Assembly: GCF_001704415.2 (NCBI RefSeq)
Contig: NC_030823.1
Coordinates: 69,874,458 to 69,938,457, forward strand
Length of the DNA: 64,000 bases
Source of the DNA: Capra hircus
Lineage: Eukaryota; Chordata; Mammalia; Artiodactyla; Bovidae
Direction: 5' to 3'
In this document: positions 12,627 to 24,890 of the stretch, one piece after another
How positions within the stretch are numbered: position 1 is the first letter of the stretch
Layout of the letters: each line of letters opens with the position of its first letter
Notes under the pieces: generated by a model
Told to the model about the DNA's origin: nothing
The model's input: only the letters and a program-made list of their open reading frames with translations
Databases searched by the model: none
Program-made: the position numbers and the translations under genes

Positions 12627-13372
12627 AAGCACTCTTGTTGATGAAAGTGAAAGAGGAGAGTGAAAAAGTTGGCTTAAAGCTCAACATTCAGAAAACTAAG
12701 ATCATGGCATCTGGTCCCATCACTTCATGGCAAATAGATGGGGAAACAAAGGAAACAGTGGCTGACTTTATTTTTCTGGGCTCCAAAATAACTGCAGATG
12801 GTGACTGCAGCCATGAAATTAGAAGATGCTTACTCCTTGGAAGGAAAGTTGTGACCAACCTAGACAACATATTAAAAAGCAGAGACATTACTTTGTCAAC
12901 AAAGGTCCATCTAGTCAAGGCTATGGTTTTTCCAGTGGTCATGTATGGATGTGAGAGTTGGACCATAAAGAAAGCTGAGTGCCAAAGAATTGATGCTTTT
13001 GAACTGTGGTGTTGGAGAAGACTCTTGAGAGTCCCTTGGACGGCAAGAAGATCCAACCAGTCCATCCTAAAGGAGATCAGCCCTGGGTGCTCATTGGAAG
13101 GACTCATGTTGAAGCTGAAACTCCAATACTTTGGCTACCTGATGCGAAGAGCTGACTCACTGGAAAAGACCCTGATGCTGGGAAAGATTGAGGGCAGGAG
13201 GAGAAGAGGACAACAGAGGATGAGATGGTTGGATGGCATCACCGACTCAATGGACATGGGTTTGGGTAAACTCTGGGAGTTGGTGATGGACTGGGAGGCC
13301 TGGTGTGCTGCAGTCCATGGGGTCGCAAAGAGTCAGACACGACTGAGCGACTGAACTGAATTGAACTGAACT
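12627..13372 (+). mobile_element. BovB/ART2A 3' fragment with open reading frame
   Basis: Sense copy with an uninterrupted 239-codon frame (12635-13354) for the reverse transcriptase C-terminal region: LNIQKTKIM, VMYGCESWT, RRLLRVPWTARRSNQSILKE and RRRRGQQRMRWLDGITDS motifs. It ends in the CTGAACTGAA-type tail. The 5' truncation removes the catalytic motifs, so it is not functional, but the intact frame suggests a fairly recent insertion. Confidence 0.93.
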
Positions 13373-16050
13373 GTTTCATTTGGGGCCTCTGGGGAACAAG
13401 AAGTATTAAGTGTTTTTATAGATGGTTCTGATAGCTGTGATGAGTTTCGTCTTTTAGCTAACCCTACCTGCACCCCATAAGAAACACCTGCTATTGTGTT
13501 AAGAAAAAGGATTACTTATTTTAACAAGGTTGTTGAAGTTTCTAGAGCAAGTCCTATGATAGTCCACAAAATACCCTACCCACTCCCCTCCTCTATCTGA
13601 CCAGAGATGGGCTTCAGGGTGGTGGTGGTGCAATTCAAGGACCCTGGAATTATATATAAAATACTGTATATATTTTCTGAGAAGATGATGGATTCCTTTA
13701 ATTAGATTTTCTAAAAGATCCATGTATAATCTCCCTAAAATAAAGAACCACTACTCTTAGAAATTATTTTATCTCCTTTTATGGATAATATAAGGAATTT
13801 TCATAATCAAGGTTTAGAATTATTTGACTCAGCATTTCCAAAAATAATAAAATATAGTCAGAAACAATTCTAAATAGATTTCATTTTTTGTTTCAGAAAT
13901 GTGCTATTTATAATATTTTATTAAAGTCAAAGTAATGAATTATAAAACAGCATACATTATTATATGATCTCACTAATGGGAAATCTAAGATGATGCTCAA
14001 ATTTTTAGAAGTTTCTTCTGGCTAGGGATTTTTACTTTCTATCTTTTAAGATTCTCTTTTGGCTTGTTTTTTAAGAGTGAGTCTGTAAGTTTATACAAAA
14101 ATAATAAAGCCATTATACAAGAAATAGGGAAGTTAAGAATATGACATTTCTTACTGCATAGTCTTTAAATGAGTTTATTTTAGAAAACCATGAAAACTGA
14201 GATTACTCATGACTCATTGCAAGTATTGTATCCTAAAATAGTCATTCTTATTCCACAGAAGAAACTACTTTCCTAGATTTTTTTTAAAAGCCGTTCTCAA
14301 AATATTAAAATATGTTATGTGTAAACTTACCCAGGTGGTACAAATTAAAAACAGAATTATCAAACTATATGAAGTACCAAAATCAGTGCCTAGGTATCTG
14401 GTAGGTATGTAAAAGCTGGGTTATTTTTTTAACCTCTCTTACATGAATCATAGAAATTTCCTATGAAGAAAATACTGTGAAAATTAAATGCACCTTTAAA
14501 ATATTTCATTGTTACATTTGCTAGTTTATTTCCACTTCGGATTCAAATTTAGTCTGGGAGCACAAATGTATGTAGATAACTACTTAAGGAGATGACATAT
14601 TGTCTAACTTCAGTTTTGGGGGTGGAATTTAGCAGTCAAGTGATAAGATGAATTGGCCCACTTGACTTTTATTATACTCAAGTCTCAATTATCTGACTCC
14701 AATTTATTTTCCTTCCTTGAATTGGGAAATAATGATTAGAAAGTACAATGTTAATGTGGTCACAGTTAAAAAAATTTTTTTCAAAACTATTTGTACATAG
14801 CACGTGTAGCGGGGAACAGAGAGGAAAAAAATAAGTGGACAGAATTTAATCAGTTTGTGATATCCCATAACAATTCCATAATTCCTCAAAGCTGCTGATT
14901 ACAGATTATAACTTTTAACTGAGTAGAGACACCAAATTATAAATCTAGCTAACACAAATGTGCTAACTGATAAAAATTCACTTCATCTTGCTTCTCAGTA
15001 CTCATTCATAAAACAGATACTCTCCAATTTCTTCTACAGAAAAACTTTATGTTACTTAAAAAATGGAAGAACTGTGCTGAAAGGAAGACCTGCAAAGAAG
15101 ATCAACAAAGCATTTTTATTCCAGGAGAATTTGAGACGTAAAGATCTTTTGCTTTACAGGTCTTGGAAAAACCTATGTTCAGTACTGGCCTACCTGCCCA
15201 GGTCCTGTAAGAAATCAGTATCTTTCTTGTAAGGCTCTCAACTATTTCTCCTTTGCACTGTTTAGAACATAAAGTGCTAAAAATAAAAAATAAAGTGCTA
15301 ATTTTGCTTTACTGCAGACAATACATATCTTCAGTTTCACATTAAAGAGGAGGAATTAACTGAGAAGATGAAGTTATAAATGACTTGCACAAGAATATAA
15401 CCTATATGTTCTGGTTTCTTCATCAACAAAATGCTCAATTTGGAGCTGTACGTAAACTATCACTCAATTATAAATCATTATAAAATTGTAAATTACTGCC
15501 TGGCACAAAATGGTGTTTTTCTTTAAATCAATTTAATAGCATTTGCTTCATTATTTCACTCAATAAATATTAAAACCAAGCACTGAATGCCTAAATACTG
15601 GGAAGGAAGTTATGGATCTTAGGTCCTAAAGTATTTAACTTCTAGTCTAAAGGCAGAAAACAGTCAATTAAATAACTTACCCTATTCACGCACCTGTCCC
15701 AACATATTTTGTGATCACCTCACACATATATCAAGGATATCTTACCACTATATGATGTCTTGTACAGACATTGCACTCAATGGGGCTAGATAATCCCATT
15801 TTGGCCAAAAGATATAGTGGTCAGCATCTCAAACTACTAACATTTTCTAATAAACAATCTCAACATCTTTTAATTCATGTTTAGAAGTTACAGAAATTAC
15901 CAATGAGCACTCTCTGATATTTATACCCAGGTTTCTGAAAGACATCTCAAACTTAGAATGTCTAAATTATAACTGTGAATTTTTCCTCCTTATTGGTTCT
16001 TTTCCTAATGTATTCCTTCTCAGTGGTGTTAGATCTATGCACTCAGCTAG
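13373..16050. other. Intronic stretch, nothing recognised
   Basis: About 2.7 kb of AT-rich sequence with no clear repeat or exon. It is one of the longest repeat-poor stretches in the window. Confidence 0.6.
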
Positions 16051-16322
16051 CTGGAGAAGGCGATGGCACCCCACTCCAGTACTCTTGCTTGGAAAATACC
16101 ATGGACGGAGGAGCCTGGTAGGCTGCAGTCCATGGGGTCGCGAAGAGTCAGACACAACTGAGCGACTTCACTTTCACTTTTCACTTTCATGCATTGGAGA
16201 AGGAAATGGCAACCCACTCCAGTGTTCTTGCCTGGAGAATCCCAGGGACAGGGCAGCCTGATGGGCTGCTGTCTATGGGGTCGCACAGAGTCGGACACGA
16301 CTGAAGCGACTTAGCAGCAGCA
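16051..16322 (+). mobile_element. Bov-A2 SINE
   Basis: Two Bov-A monomers (GGAGAAGGCGATGGCACC and GGAGAAGGAAATGGCAACC) joined by the CACTTTTCACTTTCATGCAT linker, ending AGCAGCAGCAGC. Full length and little diverged. Confidence 0.95.
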
Positions 16323-16329
16323 GCTGTCC

Positions 16330-17320
16330 AAGCTAAAACACCTGGGAAATATCTCTGACTCCTACCTTTGTCTGTCCATCTCCTCCATATAATTCATCGA
16401 CAGGTCCCAGCTTAGCTGTACTTTGAACACATCTCTTTTCTCCATCTTTATTGCTACCACCCAGCCCTAGCCATATCATATCTCATTTAGCCTATTAAAC
16501 TCTTGACTGGTCCTCCTTCTAAAAACCTAGTTCTGCTACAATCCATTCTCCACCCAGCAGCTCAAGTGATACTTTTTTTGTCAAACTTCTTGAAAGAGAT
16601 GTCCACACTTACTGACTTGGCTCTCCATTTCCATTCACTCCCCACCTTAGAGAACTCTGGTTTCAAGATCATCAACCCTCTGAAATGCATCTCGAGTCAC
16701 CAGTGTTGCCTGAAGACTACCAAACTCATGGAAGCTTTTCAGTTCTTAAATATTTGACCTGTCAGCCACTCTTCTGACTGCTACTAGCGCCACCTCATCC
16801 CTATTTAAAAACACATTTTCTTCCTTTGACCACCTTGTCCCTACCCTCTCCTGTCCCTACTCTCTCCTATCTTCCACTCAAGCTGTTGCTCCTTTTCCTC
16901 TGATCATCATCTAAATGATGATATTCTTTGCCCTTTTCTTGTACTGTACATTTCCAGTAGGCAGCTGCTTCTACTTGCATCTCTTCAAAAATCATCTTTA
17001 ATCTAAAGTTTCTAAATGCTGATTCCTAGCACAGCTCTTTCTACTTAGCTCCAGACCCAAATATCTAATTTCCTACTTGACTCTTCACTTCTATTTCCAC
17101 AGGTAGTTCAACCCGTCCCACATGTAGAACCACTATCTTCTCCCACATCTGATCTTCTACTCTTTTTCCCTTTCAGTAAACTGCTGCTATACATCTAGTT
17201 GTCCAAGTCAGGAATGTATCATCATTGATTTTTCCCTCTTTCCAAGTCCCTGCTGTGATATCACTCACTCCTACTTAGACAAGGAGACCATTAGCTCTTG
17301 CTTGTGTTACTGTGCCAGCA
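16330..17320 (+). mobile_element. Old interspersed repeat (L2-like, family unresolved)
   Basis: Pyrimidine-rich text with CTGACTCCTACCTTTGTCTG, CTACAATCCATTCTCCACCC and AGCAGCTCAAGTGATAC resembles an ancient mammalian LINE consensus. Continuation after the Bov-tA (17520-17760: CTGTCACTTTCTCCAGGGAG, CCACCAGACCACAAGCTCC) looks L2-like. No gene seen. Confidence 0.4.
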
Positions 17321-17326
17321 TTTACA

Positions 17327-17515
17327 GGCTTCCCTGGTGGCTCAGATGGTAAAGAACCCTGCAATGCAGGAGACCAGGGTTCAATCCCTGGGTCAGGAAG
17401 ATCCCCTGGAGGAGGGCATGGCAACCCCCCTTCAGTATTCTTGCCTGGAGAATCCCATGGCTACAGCCCATGGGCATGCAAAGAGATGAAGCACATCACA
17501 GCCACTTACTTACCT
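17327..17515 (+). mobile_element. Bov-tA SINE, diverged end
   Basis: GGCTTCCCTGGTGGCTCAGA head and A part; the last 40 bases are degenerate. Confidence 0.9.
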
Positions 17516-17904
17516 CTAAGCATGCCCACATTGTCCTTGGCAGGCCTCTTAGAACCCACCTGTCTTGGTCTAACATGTCTAGTCTTGCAGGTCTCAGCTT
17601 ACCTGTCACTTTCTCCAGGGAGATTTCCCTGATCTTTCTCCTCTTACACAAAATTGACTTGGGTCCCTTACATACTCCCTTAGGTTTTTACTGCTTACTC
17701 TTATCACAACACTTGTCGCTAATTGAAACCACCAGTTTACATGTCTAGATGTACCCCACCAGACCACAAGCTCCTAAAGACATTTCAAAAGAAAAAGCAT
17801 TCATCATTTTATTAACTTTACTGAGTAAAATTTTAACCTCTACAATGGTTCACCTAAAATTTAAGCACTATGAACATCAAAGAGGAAAATATTTCTGCAT
17901 TAGA

Positions 17905-17992
17905 TTTTTTTCTTTTTTTATTAAATTTTAATTTTTACTTTACTTTACAATACTGTATTGGTTTTGCCATACATTGACATGAATCCATGTAT
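17905..17992 (-). mobile_element. L1 3'-end stub
   Basis: Antisense tail and TACTGTATTGGTTTTGCCAT. It is 5'-truncated to under 100 bp. Confidence 0.75.
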
Positions 17993-18619
17993 TAGATTTT
18001 GAAAGCAAAGCATATTTCCAGTTTCACAGCAGGCAAACAAAATATTTTTCCTCTGGCTAATTAAAAGAAGAATGGTACTGCAAGTGAAAAAAAAAGCATA
18101 TATCCCTATAGAAGTTATATTTTATTTTACTTATGACTTCAACAAATGTTTATCTTTAGAAAAGTCTGTTTAGAAAATTGTTTTAAAGACACCCCTCTTT
18201 GCTAAATCAAAATTCAGAGCTCGTGACAAAAACTGTCTCATCATTTTTACTTTATAAATTTAAAGGCATAGGATTAACCATAAGTTCAAATAATTATCAT
18301 CTTCTGATAATAATTTTAATTCTAGAACATCCTTTATCAGTGAGTGTGAATCAAAGGCAAAGACCAATCAGAGAAAATGTATCATTTCTGAAGCTAGAAT
18401 TAATATTTTACACTCCTTTACTACAAGTTAAGTCCAGTCTTTAAAAAAATTCTGGTTTCATAGAGCTAACATTTTTTTAGTTATTGTCTGTGCAGTTTAC
18501 TCACTAACTAAGCAGATTCTGAGGGAGCATCTAACAGCTTGAAAACCCTATACTTTTTCTCCCTACCTTAAAGAAGGCTCTTGTGGTGAGAAAATAAGAT
18601 GTTTATTTTATGTGTGTGC
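17993..18619. other. Intronic stretch, nothing recognised
   Basis: AT-rich, no recognised element. Confidence 0.6.
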
Positions 18620-18790
18620 GTGTGTGCTTAGCCACTCAGTCGTGTCCAACTCTTGCGACCCCATGAACTGTCGCTTGCCAGGCTCCTCTGTCCATGGGGA
18701 ATTCTCCAGGCAAGAATACTGGAGGGGGTTGCCATGCCCTCCTCCAGGAGATCTTCCCAACCCAGGGATCGAACCCAGATCTCCTGCATA
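18620..18790 (-). mobile_element. Bov-tA SINE truncated at an L1 junction
   Basis: An antisense copy that stops at GATCTCCTGCA, where the T-rich start of an antisense L1 begins. The tRNA-head bases are missing. Confidence 0.88.
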
Positions 18791-18791
18791 G

Positions 18792-19122
18792 ATTTTTTTT
18801 TAAATATAAATTTATTTATTTTAATTGGAGCTTAGTTACTTTATAATATTGTACTGGTTTTGCCATACATCAACATGAATCCGCCACAGGTGTACACGTG
18901 TTCCCCATCCTGAACCCCCCTCCCTCCTCCCTCTCCGTACCATCCCTCTGGGTGGTCCCAGTGCACCAGCCCCAAGCATCCTGTATCCTGCATAGAACCT
19001 GGCCTGGCGATTCGTTTCTTATATATTACACGTTTCAATGCCATTCTCCCAAATCATCCCACCTTCTCCCTCTCCCAGAGTCCAAAAGACTGTTCTATAC
19101 ATCTATGTCTCTTTTGCTGAAG
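18792..19122 (-). mobile_element. L1 3' end (bovine type)
   Basis: Antisense: a T-rich start, TACTGGTTTTGCCATACATC, CACAGGTGTACACGTGTTCC, CCTCCCTCTCCGTACCATCC. It abuts a truncated Bov-tA. Confidence 0.88.
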
Positions 19123-20517
19123 AACAATGAAACTCTTTCCCAATGAAAGCTAAACCAGAATGACTCCTGAGGTCCTGTTCAGCACTGGGAGGCTCAACTA
19201 GACACAACAGCACAGTAAGGGAACCGTAAATGCAATTAGCAGCACCATTCCAGTAGGAGGAGTGAGTTCCCAAGAAATCCCTTGCCTTCAGTATCCGAGT
19301 TAGAAATAGGTTCTCTGGATTTTATGTGAACCTATGATACTCAGCAAACTACCAGAAAACCCTAATAGGTTTCTTTAAGAAATATGATCAAAACTGCAGG
19401 ATTTCTAAAATCCACCATTACTCACACAAAAACCCACATGAATAAATTTCTTCAGGGAAGAGTTCAAAAACATATACATAAAAAGTGGTCTGAAACTGCT
19501 TATTAGTGAATATCCTGCTCAGACAAGTACAACTTATTTCATATAAATGTAGTCTGTCCAGTAAAACTCTTTTGGCACATCACGCAGGTTACCTGTTACA
19601 TAATAATGCACTAAAAGTAATTATATATTTAAAATCTGTTCCTTTCATCTCCTTCAAGGACATCCTTATAAATAAATACTGAACCTTAAATTTAGAAACT
19701 ACTGGAAATTAGTTATTTCAGTTTATCTGGTATTTATATACAGCTGTCCACATCTGGAAGTCAACCCAGTATTACTTTTCCACACAGATCTTACACAGTA
19801 CCTTCCCCAGCAATAATGTTACATGTCACACCCATCACTGGCAAAGCCCCAGAAGTCAAAGTGGAAGTAAAAGTGAAGTCGCTCTGTCGTGTCCGACTCT
19901 TTGTGACCCATGTACTGTAGCCCACCAAGCTCCTCCGTCCATGGGATTCTCCAGGCAAGAATACTGGAGTGGGTTGCCATTTCCTTCTCCAGGCAAAGCC
20001 CCAAATACAGGAGCAAACAATCATCTGTTCCAAAACTATATCTACTATTTATCATGGTATTAAAAACCCAAAATTAATTTACTTAAAAAAACCCTGAATA
20101 AAGGTGTAAAGGGAGGGCTAACAGGTAATTTCTTAATCAAAACAGTGACAGCCTACATGATCATACTTGTCATGCACAGAACACTGTACTTTGGTACTAT
20201 AACAGGATATGAAAACACAGGTGACTTCTGCTTTCACAAAAATCTTACCATCTCATTCTGGAGAGAGGACTTCACTAGGTAATGACTGAAACTGACTCAA
20301 AACAGCAAATCAGCAAACACGGGTATTATTCAAACTGGCTGGCAGAAAGGCCAAAGACAAGATACGGTTATAAAATGTAAACGGCCCCAGGTCACTGCTG
20401 CCCTACCTTCAGTTAAAGACTATGGTCAAGATTTAGAGGACAGATGTGAAAACCCTCTGAAGAAAAAATTTCTTTCTCTCTCTCTCCCCCTGCCTCAAAA
20501 TGCTCTGTTTATTCTGC
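19123..20517. other. Intronic stretch holding only one Bov-A
   Basis: Apart from the Bov-A at 19852-19991 and a short CT-rich run near 20470, nothing recognised. Confidence 0.6.
19852..19991 (-). mobile_element. Bov-A SINE with target duplication
   Basis: An antisense monomer flanked by GGCAAAGCCCCA at 19840-19851 and 19992-20003. Confidence 0.95.
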
Positions 20518-20618
20518 AAAATTCTGAAATGCTTCACAAATGTGTGTCATCCTTGTGCAGAAGCCATGCTCATCTTCTATAGTTCCAATTTTAGTATATG
20601 TGCTGCCAAGGCAACCAC
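20518..20618 (-). pseudogene. U6 snRNA pseudogene
   Basis: The reverse complement aligns end to end with U6 spliceosomal RNA: a GTGGTTGCCTTGGCAGCAC start, then ATATACTAAAATTGGAAC, AGCATGG, CACAAGGATGACAC and GTGAAGC, ending in TTTT. It is 101 nt against 107 for functional U6. A 4-nt deletion falls in the segment holding the essential ACAGAGA box and a 2-nt deletion lies before GTGAAGC, with scattered substitutions. It is therefore a dead retrocopy. No flanking poly-A or obvious target duplication was noticed. It lies in intron 1 of PPP2R5A, in the same orientation as the gene. Confidence 0.93.
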
Positions 20619-21205
20619 AGGAAAAACATTACTTGATGCTAAATAAATATAAGGCATTACCAAAAACACAGTTATGATCAACAATATCTCATTTGTTCAA
20701 CACCTAATAGTCAATTTATACAGTAGTTATATTAGTCCTAAATCTTCAAGAGGTGGAACACTGCTGTGAACATCCAGCAAACAGTTTTACATTCCAGATT
20801 GGTTGGGATTATGTTACCCTGGATGACGGGATTAAAACTAGGCAAACTGCTTTCTTATGTTCTCACTTCTGCTTGACAGCTCAGCCACAGCTCCAAAAAT
20901 CACAGAAAAAAAAACAAACCTGATCACCTTGTATCAAAGGATAACAGCGGAGTTTTAATTACGCTAACTACAACAAACTACAAAAGATCACGCCTAAAAC
21001 TCCAGAATCCAACAGCATTCTCCCCCTTCAGGAAAGCAGCTGATTAGCCACAGGGGGCAGCAAAGTTAAGAGAGTGAAAAGTAAATAGCAGCAGGTGAAG
21101 TGAGGGCAGGAAATGTTAACAGGCTGGGTAATGAGCCATGAATATCTAGAGAAAAGCACAAAGTCTCAATTAATGAATTAAATCAATAGACAGATAATGT
21201 CAAAC

Positions 21206-21369
21206 CAGTGATTCTCAACCCTGGCTGCACATTAGAATCATTCTGAGAGCTTTCAAAAATACAAATGCCTGCAACCTAGTTAGACCAATTTATTTAGAGT
21301 CACTTGAGGGTAAGACCCAGGCACTGATGTTGTTTAAAACTAAGAGCACAGCCAGGGTTGACAACCCTG
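21206..21369. mobile_element. hAT-Charlie non-autonomous DNA transposon (MER5-type)
   Basis: Terminal inverted repeats CAGTGATTCTCAACCCTGGC and GCCAGGGTTGACAACCCTG bound a 164-bp relic. Confidence 0.85.
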
Positions 21370-22260
21370 CTAAACACATATAAATAAAAATAAGCTAGTC
21401 TTCATCCCTGTCTTTTTACAAGTTTAAAAAAGTTAAAATTCAAAGAATATTCAAAAATCTATTATTTCCCAAAGGTATTATTTTTGTTGATAAACCTGTC
21501 TTTGTCATCCAAAGTCTTTAACTCACTAAAGACCAATTCATCTTCAAGACTGTATCAAGGGAAAATACTATTCTTACAAGTAAAAATGATTAACTGAAGT
21601 TCAGAAGGGTTAACCAACCAGCCCAAAGTGACTGTGACTCATCAATAATGCATGAAGACAACTTCAGTCTATTTACCGGATGGTACTCTGTCCCAGTGAT
21701 CACACTATTTTACTTAAACACATTTAACTGGAGTCTTACTTTACAGGCACTTCATAAAAGGATGCAAAGTTCAATTGAGAATCAGAGGAGGTAATAAAAC
21801 TGGGGGGAAAAGAAATCTGACCCTAAACAGGAATTCTGAAAATGTTAAAGTAAGACTTAAATGGAAAAGTTTTTCCTTCGTGTGAAGGCCAACAATGACA
21901 CTATATTAATTTCTCTAGAGGTATATCCTAAAAGTTTTTAAAAATTAAAATGTAAGTTGACTAGAAGAAATATGGTATTATTAATACTTCCAGAAGATAG
22001 CTGTAAAATGACTAAAATGTTATATATTCCTTTGTAAACACACTTTTAACATATTCAGGTGAATTTCAACTCTCCTTTAATGCTATCCCAATTACTAAAA
22101 TGGGTTCTGGGTTTAGATGAATGAAATTAACTTTGGGGAAAAAAATCTATAAACCTTAAAAGTTGAGTGAGTAGTGTTCCTCACCAGCACAAAAAAGTCA
22201 TTAGTTAGGAAATTTCAAATCATGTCAGTGCTCTTGTACCAGATACCCTAAAGACCACAT

Positions 22261-22300
22261 CAGTTCAGCTGCTCAGTCATGTCGGACTCTGCAACCACAT
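22261..22300 (-). mobile_element. Bov-A/ART2A end fragment
   Basis: Only about 40 bp, including GCTCAGTCATGTCGGACTCT. Confidence 0.6.
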
Positions 22301-22794
22301 ACATCAAGAAAAACAAACAAACAAAAAGTGTTCCATAAAGATAAGGGAACTCTTCAAATGAACACCACTACTACAAGCCTCAATACCTCCAGGAGGACCC
22401 AACTTCTAAGAATATAACAACCAAGAAACTGAGGAAATTTGGGAAATTCTTTACCTCATCTGAAGCGGACTTTAATCTCAACGCCAGTTTCTGTTCTTTG
22501 CCATTTACGGTCTGTCTCCTATGAGAGACTCACACCTATATAATTCTACTGGTTAATTCAATTTCTTTGCTTGATTAAAAAAAAACTTCTAACTATAGCA
22601 TTCAACATTTAAAAAGTCATTTACTCTATTTCCATATCCACACTTATGCTGATGTATGGCTTCACCTCAGTGCACATAGATCATATCTGAGATCTGATGA
22701 TAAATAATTTATACTTTACACTAGCAAAGTTTTACTATTTATGTGAACCCTTCATTTAAAAAATACTTTTAATTTGGATTTTCAAATATCAAAG

Positions 22795-22985
22795 AGAATG
22801 GGAACTAATATTCTTTGCCTATTTTTAGGAACCAATTACATTATTTCACATAAGCCCTACAATCCTAGGGAGATAGAAGTTTTTATCCCCATTTTACAGA
22901 TAAGGAAAGCAACTCAGAAAGATTAAACTTTTACCTTTGACCCAGGGCTGACCCCAATGACCCAACTCGATTATCATCCTGCTCA
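22795..22985 (+). mobile_element. MIR SINE
   Basis: ATCCCCATTTTACAGATAAG followed by GAAAGCAACTCAGAAAG is the MIR core. Confidence 0.85.
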
Positions 22986-24534
22986 AATGTTCATAAAGCA
23001 GGTTAACAGCAAAAATACTGAAATCATTTAACCTGTGTACCAGTGTTAACTGCCATCCAGAGAAATAATCACAGGCCTGAAACTAAGCTCTTTAAGTCTC
23101 AACGTCACATCTGGGAACAATATTGGTCTTGCACAGAGTTGCTGGGATAACACAATGATATGCAATTTTTGTAAAAATACAGGGTAGTGGATTCTCACAC
23201 AACATTACCTCAGTAGGTGTGAAAAAGAAACAGATACCCGGGATTAGGTATTACACAACTTTTTGGACTGTTTCACTTATTATGATCGATATTGTTCTTA
23301 TAATTTTAAAATGTAAAGAAAAGTATAAAATAATTTATAAATGTTGTTATATAACTGTGTAACATCTATTATTCTACCAAACCAATTCTTTCAGAGACAC
23401 AAAACAGGTTAAACAGACAGAAAAACTTCCCATTAACAGGGTTTTTTTTTTTTTTTAAAGTTTCCTAGCTGTTGGTTACTAGAGGAAAAGTTTAAGGTAG
23501 AAAAATTAAGTACAATACTAATGTAAATATAAATACAGAGAGATGATTGATAGACTGTCCCTACTTTTATTTTCTCATACTTAGTTTTCAGAGGAACTTA
23601 CAGAACTAACATAACAAATTTCAAGTGTTTTGGAAAAAAAATTGTTTTTAAGCTATACAAGGCAGATTGAGGGCCTATATAACAGTTTCTCATTTTTTAA
23701 AACTCCTTTTAACAAGGCTTGTTTTTAAAATACTTTCTCCAATAAAACATAATTTTCTCTGAACATTTTTACCATTAAAATTTTGCAACCCACTTACTAA
23801 GTTATTTTGCACAAATAAACTTCTTTGTATGAAAAAGTGGGACTATTTTTATTACCCACAATATGCTTTGAGGAAAATAGCTGGCACCTTTCCAGCTCAG
23901 ATCCATGTGGACAAAGTGTAACATAAGCAGGTTGGTATAAACACTGAAAAGATCTTGGATGCCCACAGATATCTGAATCACTCCACTGTAAGATGGTATT
24001 TCAGAGCAGGAAGAAAAATTCTCTTTCATACACATATTACAGGGCTTTCCACTGGTTTTTGTTAAGGCCACAAATGGAAAAAACTACTACTGACAGAAAA
24101 AGCACACAACATGTGGTATCAAGGACACTGCCAAAGTTCTAAGTGAAGCAACTGAATTTTTAAAAAACCACTTTTCAAGCATTTTGGCATCTGGAGTAAA
24201 AGTCATTTTTCCTAATGGTGGGTAATCTAAGTAAGAATCTTATCCCTCAATTAAATTTACATAAATTTATCCTGAATACATAAATTTCCTTATAAAGATA
24301 CTATATTTTCATGTGAAACACATAGATTAAATCTAAAATTTTAATTTTCTCTACTAGTGAGCAAAATACTATAAATAAAACACTTAATGGCACCTTCAAC
24401 TTGTTGAACTATACACCATATAACTTAGATGATTACTGACTGTATATTTTTGCTAGGCTTTTAAAAGCAAAATAAAGTTGCATCTCTTGGCTTGAAGTAA
24501 CTATCAATATATGTTTAATATTCAATTATTTTTA

Positions 24535-24890
24535 TTAAATACAAATAAGTATTATATATAAAAGGACAATATAAGATAAACTTATTTGCAAAGCAGAAAC
24601 AGAGATACAGATGTAGAGAAAAAACATGGACACCAAGCAGGGAAGAGGGTGGTGGGATGAACTGGGAGATTGAAAATGACATATATACACTACTATGTAT
24701 AAAATAAATAGATGATGAGAACCCACAGGGAATTCTACTCAGTACTTTGTGGTGATCTAAATGGGAAGGAAATCTGAAAAATAGACGATATATGTAGAAC
24801 TGATTCACTTTGTTGTACAGTAGAAACTAACACAATATTGTAAAGCAACTCCACTCTAATAAAAATTGATAAAAAATGAAAAAGACAATA
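24535..24890 (+). mobile_element. L1 3' end (bovine type)
   Basis: Contains GGGATGAACTGGGAGATTG, TTCACTTTGTTGTACAGTAG and AACACAATATTGTAAAGCAA; ends A-rich. Confidence 0.85.

Larger units (their letters stand above)
20619..24534. other. Repeat-poor intronic stretch
   Basis: Only the hAT relic (21206-21369), a 40-bp SINE fragment (22261) and a MIR (22795) are recognised. The rest is unique AT-rich sequence, with a poly-T at about 23442-23456. Confidence 0.6.

Noticed and set aside
12635..13354. A host gene of 239 codons
   Set aside because: The translation is the C-terminal part of BovB reverse transcriptase, ending in the element's CTGAA tail.
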